From Phlebotomus papatasi (lineage: Eukaryota; Arthropoda; Insecta; Diptera; Psychodidae): a stretch of DNA of 64,000 nucleotides. The notes below the pieces were generated by a model. That model searched no databases and was not told where the DNA came from. It was given only the letters and a program-made list of their open reading frames with translations. The stretch spans positions 18,104,001 to 18,168,000 of the forward strand of contig NC_077222.1 in the NCBI RefSeq assembly GCF_024763615.1. Reading direction: 5' to 3'. The translations under genes were made by a program, and so were the position numbers. Positions 60,299 to 64,000 of the stretch are shown piece by piece. Every line of letters begins with the position of its first letter. Positions within the stretch are counted from its first letter, which is position 1.

Positions 60299-61439
60299 GT
60301 AAGTTTATTATTTCAATATATTTTTATTTTCAATCCACAAATCGTCATTTATAATTTATTCTTTCAATTCAATTCGATTTTAATATTATCCCCAATTTAT
60401 TTAAAATGCAACTTTTCAAAAAAGAGGTTTAAAGTTTGACAGACAATACAGATTTTTATTACTTAGCATTACTTTTACAAAAAGTTATTTAAAACGTGCC
60501 GAGTGTTTCTTTTTAGTTTTTAACATTTTTGAATCCGATGATACGGTAAATGTCCTAATTCAAAACCATTTCCAGACGCTTTAACTTTGACAGAAGATTC
60601 AATACATTAAGTTCATAATTTTTCTGAAGAGAATTACATAAATTTGCTCCTTGACTCTTCTAGAATGTTACTGTTTAGTGAAAATTCTTTAGATGTAATT
60701 TGAAAACTTCTTAAATACAAGACAAATACGCGAGTGTAAAATGCTTCTATTGGAAACAAATTAATCCAAATGGAGACAAGGGAAAGTTTCTAATTGGAGA
60801 CAAAGAGCTGAAGTGAAACCGCGACGAAAGGCTTCCAAAACCTTGTTGAGTTACTCCTGAGTGCAGGATTTGTACTTATTCCTGGTCTTTTCCCCTTCCC
60901 CATCTAAAACAATAAGAAAATCTCTCCAAAAAAATTTATATTTCCGGGGTTTCCATTTGAACCATTTGCAGACACTTCAGAAAACCCTTTTTGTTCACGA
61001 AATAGGCAATTATTTCATTTGAAAACTTCACGTACCGTTAACAATAAAGATTAGCACTTAATTTAACTAAATTAAGTTATTAAATTAAATTAAATTAAAT
61101 TTTTCATGGTATCATATGCAAAGAATTCAAATTTCTATCAAGAAATTATTTAGAACAAGTCTGTACTAATTTATTACCTTTGCTTTAATGAATCATCATA
61201 ATAAAAATATTAATGTGTTTAATATTTTTATTATGATAATAAAAGCTTTTCATCGTAATACAAAGATAATTTCGTGCGCATGTCACAGAAGAAATGAAAA
61301 ATTCTATTGCAAGTTGAATTAGTACATGTATGTTCTAAATTATTACCTTCGCACTAATATTTAAATCACAATTTAAAAATGATTTTCTAACTGTTTTGGC
61401 CACTTATTACTGCTCGAACTCAAAGAGAAAGCAGTTACA

Positions 61440-62165
61440 TAATCGACTCAAACGGTAGAAGTATCAACTTCTAGTCTTCGGTGATCCCTAATAAAAAAAA
61501 AAACAATATCTTCAAAAGTTATTTCTCTTCCCCCTACCCCCTCTATCCCCTTCAAAATCGTGATTTTTTTGGTTTTTCTGAAAATTGACCCAAGCTTTTT
61601 CAATGATTTTCGGATATGTTTTAAAGGTATTCCAGATGAACATTTCGTCCAAATAAATGACCGGAAAATTCACCATTTTGAAATATTGAAGGTCATAGGT
61701 CAATCACTTTGTAGGGCCCTTTTTTTAAGCGATTTGGTTAAAATTGGATTTTTTGCAAAAGTATTGAAATTCTGAATACGGCTGCATAGGTAATAAATCG
61801 ATTTAGTACCGATAATTGAATATTTTTTCGAAAATTTTTTTTTATTGGCCCCAAATTTGTTCCTAAGCTAGAACACAAACGGTAAGAGATATCGACTTCC
61901 GGTCTTCAATGACCCTACTGATATGTGTACATTATCTCAGACGGTCTTTTTTCTTTTTTCCGCATCTTCTCTCTAACCTCTCCAAATCCATGTTTATTTT
62001 CGTTTTTGTTTTTTTTTTTTCAAAATTGGCCAAAGCTGAACAACCAAACATTTCGACCAAACATACCTATGTGGCCAGAAAATCCGCCATTTTGGATTAT
62101 TGCAGGTCAAAGCTCAATCACTTTAAAGGGTTCACTTTTTTAGCGATTTGGTTAAATTTAGATTT
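61440..62165 (+). repeat. Dispersed repeat, copies 2 and 3 in tandem
   Basis: 61440-61790 and 61860-62160 are diverged direct copies. Shared blocks: ACTTCTAGTCTTCGGTGAT / ACTTCCGGTCTTCAATGAC, ACATTTCGTCC / ACATTTCGACC, and GACCGGAAAATTCACCATTTT / GGCCAGAAAATCCGCCATTTT. Copy 1 is at 780-1100, inverted. Confidence 0.75.
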
Positions 62166-62858
62166 TTGTTGGAAAGATGTGGACTTTTCTTATCAATTAA
62201 TTCCTTATCATTTTTTTCTAATCGGTCAAGTAATCGTTATTGATTTATATTTCTCGATTATTCCTTTATATTTGCTCGTAAGTGGGTATGTTACTTCTCA
62301 ACCAATTTTCTATTTCAAAATTGTTTTTCGGTTTGCGAAAGAATTTAACCGTCAATAAAGCGGTATGCTTTAAAAAATCCAGCAAAAAGATAATTCACAA
62401 AGATTTCTATCTCGTGAGTTCGTGCATTCCGCAAAGCTGGCACGCTTTGCTATCTCTTTTGTATAACTATTCTATCTTTAAATCTTCAGAAATCGAAATA
62501 CCTAACTCACTTATATAATACCTACAGCGCCTCTGATGTCAATTTTACGAACTTAAGTTATAGAAAATTATGAGCTATTTGAGTTTTGTATTTTTAAAAT
62601 CAAACTGCTAAAGCGGATTTTAATTAAATTCCATAAAATAAACTTAGTAAGTTTACCTACTCTGAAAAACAAAGTTTTGTTATGTGGGCAAATGAATTTT
62701 GTTAAAATTTCGTCAAAAGGATGTTGTTTACCAAATTGACGCAAATTTTTCTCGCGTTTTCCATGGAAGAGCATCTTTTTGACAAACTTTCTTTTATTAA
62801 TTTGACAAAAGTTTTTTATTCAGAATGCATAAAGAAATATAACAAAAAGAAATTTCTA

Positions 62859-63285
62859 GGGTAAGTGTGCCAAATTTCGGCATAGTTGCATGCAAGCGCC
62901 AAAGTCTCAAGTTCGAAATGTAATATCTTTAATAGAAATTGATTTTTTTATTCCTTCTACTTAAGGAATGTTGCTTAGAACCTTGTAGACAGTTTATCGT
63001 CTTTATTTACTCTAAAATCATTCTTAATACATTTTAAAATAAATAAAAATGTTGACATAGCTTTGGTGCCTTATTTCGGCCACCTTCATTCTTCATGGTT
63101 CTTTGCCCATCGGGAATTCTTCCAATGTCTTTTTCACGTCTTCTCGTTTGTCGAAGCTAAATTATTTGTTCTTCTTTTGCACTGTATAATCTCTAGAGTA
63201 TGTAAAAACTAAAAACTCATGAATATTCGAGGAACAAAAAAGGTGGCCGGAATTGCAAGCTGGCCGGAATTTGGTACACTTACCC
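62859..63285 (-). mobile_element. GGGTAAGTGTGCC TIR element, relative of 10018-11084
   Basis: Starts GGGTAAGTGTGCCAAATTTC, ends AATTTGGTACACTTACCC, flanked by TA (62857-62858 and 63286-63287). Internal GACAGTTTATCGTCTTTATT corresponds to the 10 kb element. The minus strand keeps FDKREDVKKTLEEF, similar to YERDAVRNALKGF there. 427 bp. Confidence 0.8.
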
Positions 63286-63666
63286 TAAATAGTTTTTGAA
63301 CAGAATTAAATTCCTGTAACAGCATAATTTAAAATAAAATTGTCACAGGAATAACATTTAATTTTCATTAAATATTATTTGGCTGATAAATTAATTTTTA
63401 ATTACAATGATCAAAAATCTGCATTGCTCTGAATCTCATTTTATACATTGGATTGTAAAAAAAAAATAAACGTTTATATTTGGTTTAAAATTACCGCATT
63501 CTATTGAATTTTGCACAATAAAGAACGATAAATTTGGTGGTGTTTATTGCAAGCGCTACCTCTGGGATATGTTTTTTTGTTCATCCAGAGGGGCTTTCGC
63601 AAATGACGATTTGGCGATTGTGCAATGTTTTGGATCAATAAATGGGGAATTTCATTTGATTATTAG

Positions 63667-64000
63667 GCACAGCCAAAGCGAAAATTGGAAACAACGGTGT
63701 CCATGGAGAATGCAACAGGTGCGAAAAAGAAGGAAAAACCCACGGAGAATCTCAAGAATGAATCGTTGACCATTGTGGAGGCGATGGATCTCGATCCGGA
63801 AATTCCACAGAGTCAATCGGAGGCGATTGTTGAGGATGCCAAGGAGAAGGAAGTATTACAGTTGGCTGAGGAGGCACCAAGTGAGACGGTGAGGGAAATT
63901 GTGGAGGAAGTGCCAGTGAAGGATGGTAGTCCGGAGAAGAAGAAGGTGGTGAAGAAGAAGGAGGAAGTTGTGAAGGAGAAGACGCCGGTGAAGAAGACAG
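63667..64000 (+). CDS. Nuak: NUAK family kinase, coding exon 5 (Lys/Glu-rich tail, partial at window end)
   Basis: An open frame follows the acceptor TTGATTATTAG at 63666. It starts AQPKRKLETTVSMEN and continues without a stop to the window edge (111 codons plus one base). It is phase 0, matching the phase-0 donor at 60298. Composition changes sharply here to Lys/Glu/Val-rich with a repetitive KKVVKKKEEVVKEK segment, while the codons remain GC-richer than the surrounding intron. Long charged low-complexity tails are usual in insect NUAK isoforms. The pyrimidine tract before the acceptor is modest, so the exact start could shift, but no alternative AG gives a better join. The gene continues beyond the window, and a small exon hidden in the 3.4-kb intron before this one cannot be excluded. 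Confidence 0.82.

Larger units (their letters stand above)
60299..63666 (+). other. NUAK intron 4 (3.4 kb)
   Basis: Starts GTAAGT and ends ATTAG, phase 0. It holds two tandem diverged copies of a dispersed repeat (61440-62160), a TA-flanked TIR element (62859-63285) and otherwise AT-rich DNA with no recognised coding sequence. Confidence 0.7.

Noticed and set aside
1..64000. CRISPR array, operon or bacterial-type defence system
   Set aside because: Spliced kinase gene, snRNA fragment and insect-type transposons show this is animal nuclear DNA; no spaced direct repeat array was seen.

Overview
This is a eukaryotic, strongly AT-rich window from an animal genome. The one clear gene is an insect-type NUAK family (AMPK-related) protein kinase on the + strand, beginning at 52019 and running off the right end. 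Its sequence reads like a dipteran NUAK. I infer an insect, probably a lower (nematoceran) fly; the species cannot be read from the sequence. There is one 500-N assembly gap (15578-16077). Layout: 1-51999 holds no coding gene that I can support. It is intergenic or 5' intronic DNA of NUAK, because the first coding exon follows a splice acceptor and at least one non-coding 5' exon must lie upstream. The region is full of small dead transposable elements: several terminal-inverted-repeat (TIR) miniature element families, three 5'-truncated non-LTR retrotransposon tails (two in this part, one in the NUAK intron), a broken mariner transposase, foldback palindromes, tRNA-like SINE heads and minisatellites. 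From 52019 to 64000 five NUAK coding exons (52019-52188, 52273-52472, 59275-59492, 59660-60298, 63667-64000+) are joined in phase. They encode an N-terminal leader, a complete kinase domain with all catalytic residues, and the start of a Lys/Glu-rich C-terminal tail. The 6.8-kb intron 2 carries further elements and a roughly 720-bp CGCGAAAA-type minisatellite. The most informative structure is the transposon archaeology. Several elements interrupt relatives of other elements in the same window, so the pre-insertion site can be compared directly. This shows a 2-bp A/T target duplication for the CACTGAG family, a 3-bp CWG duplication for the AGGGGAATTC family, and a TAA duplication for a TGRCAYTGGCACACC family. 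Two short TA-flanked elements keep the first codons of a pogo/Tigger-like transposase, and a second TA-flanked family keeps a different conserved N-terminal peptide. A 37-nt 5' fragment of U2 snRNA sits between perfect 13-bp direct repeats, a clean retrotransposed snRNA pseudogene. I found no evidence for a novel multi-gene system; the unusual content is the nested, partly uncatalogued mobile DNA and a cluster of seven TGACGTCA palindromes.
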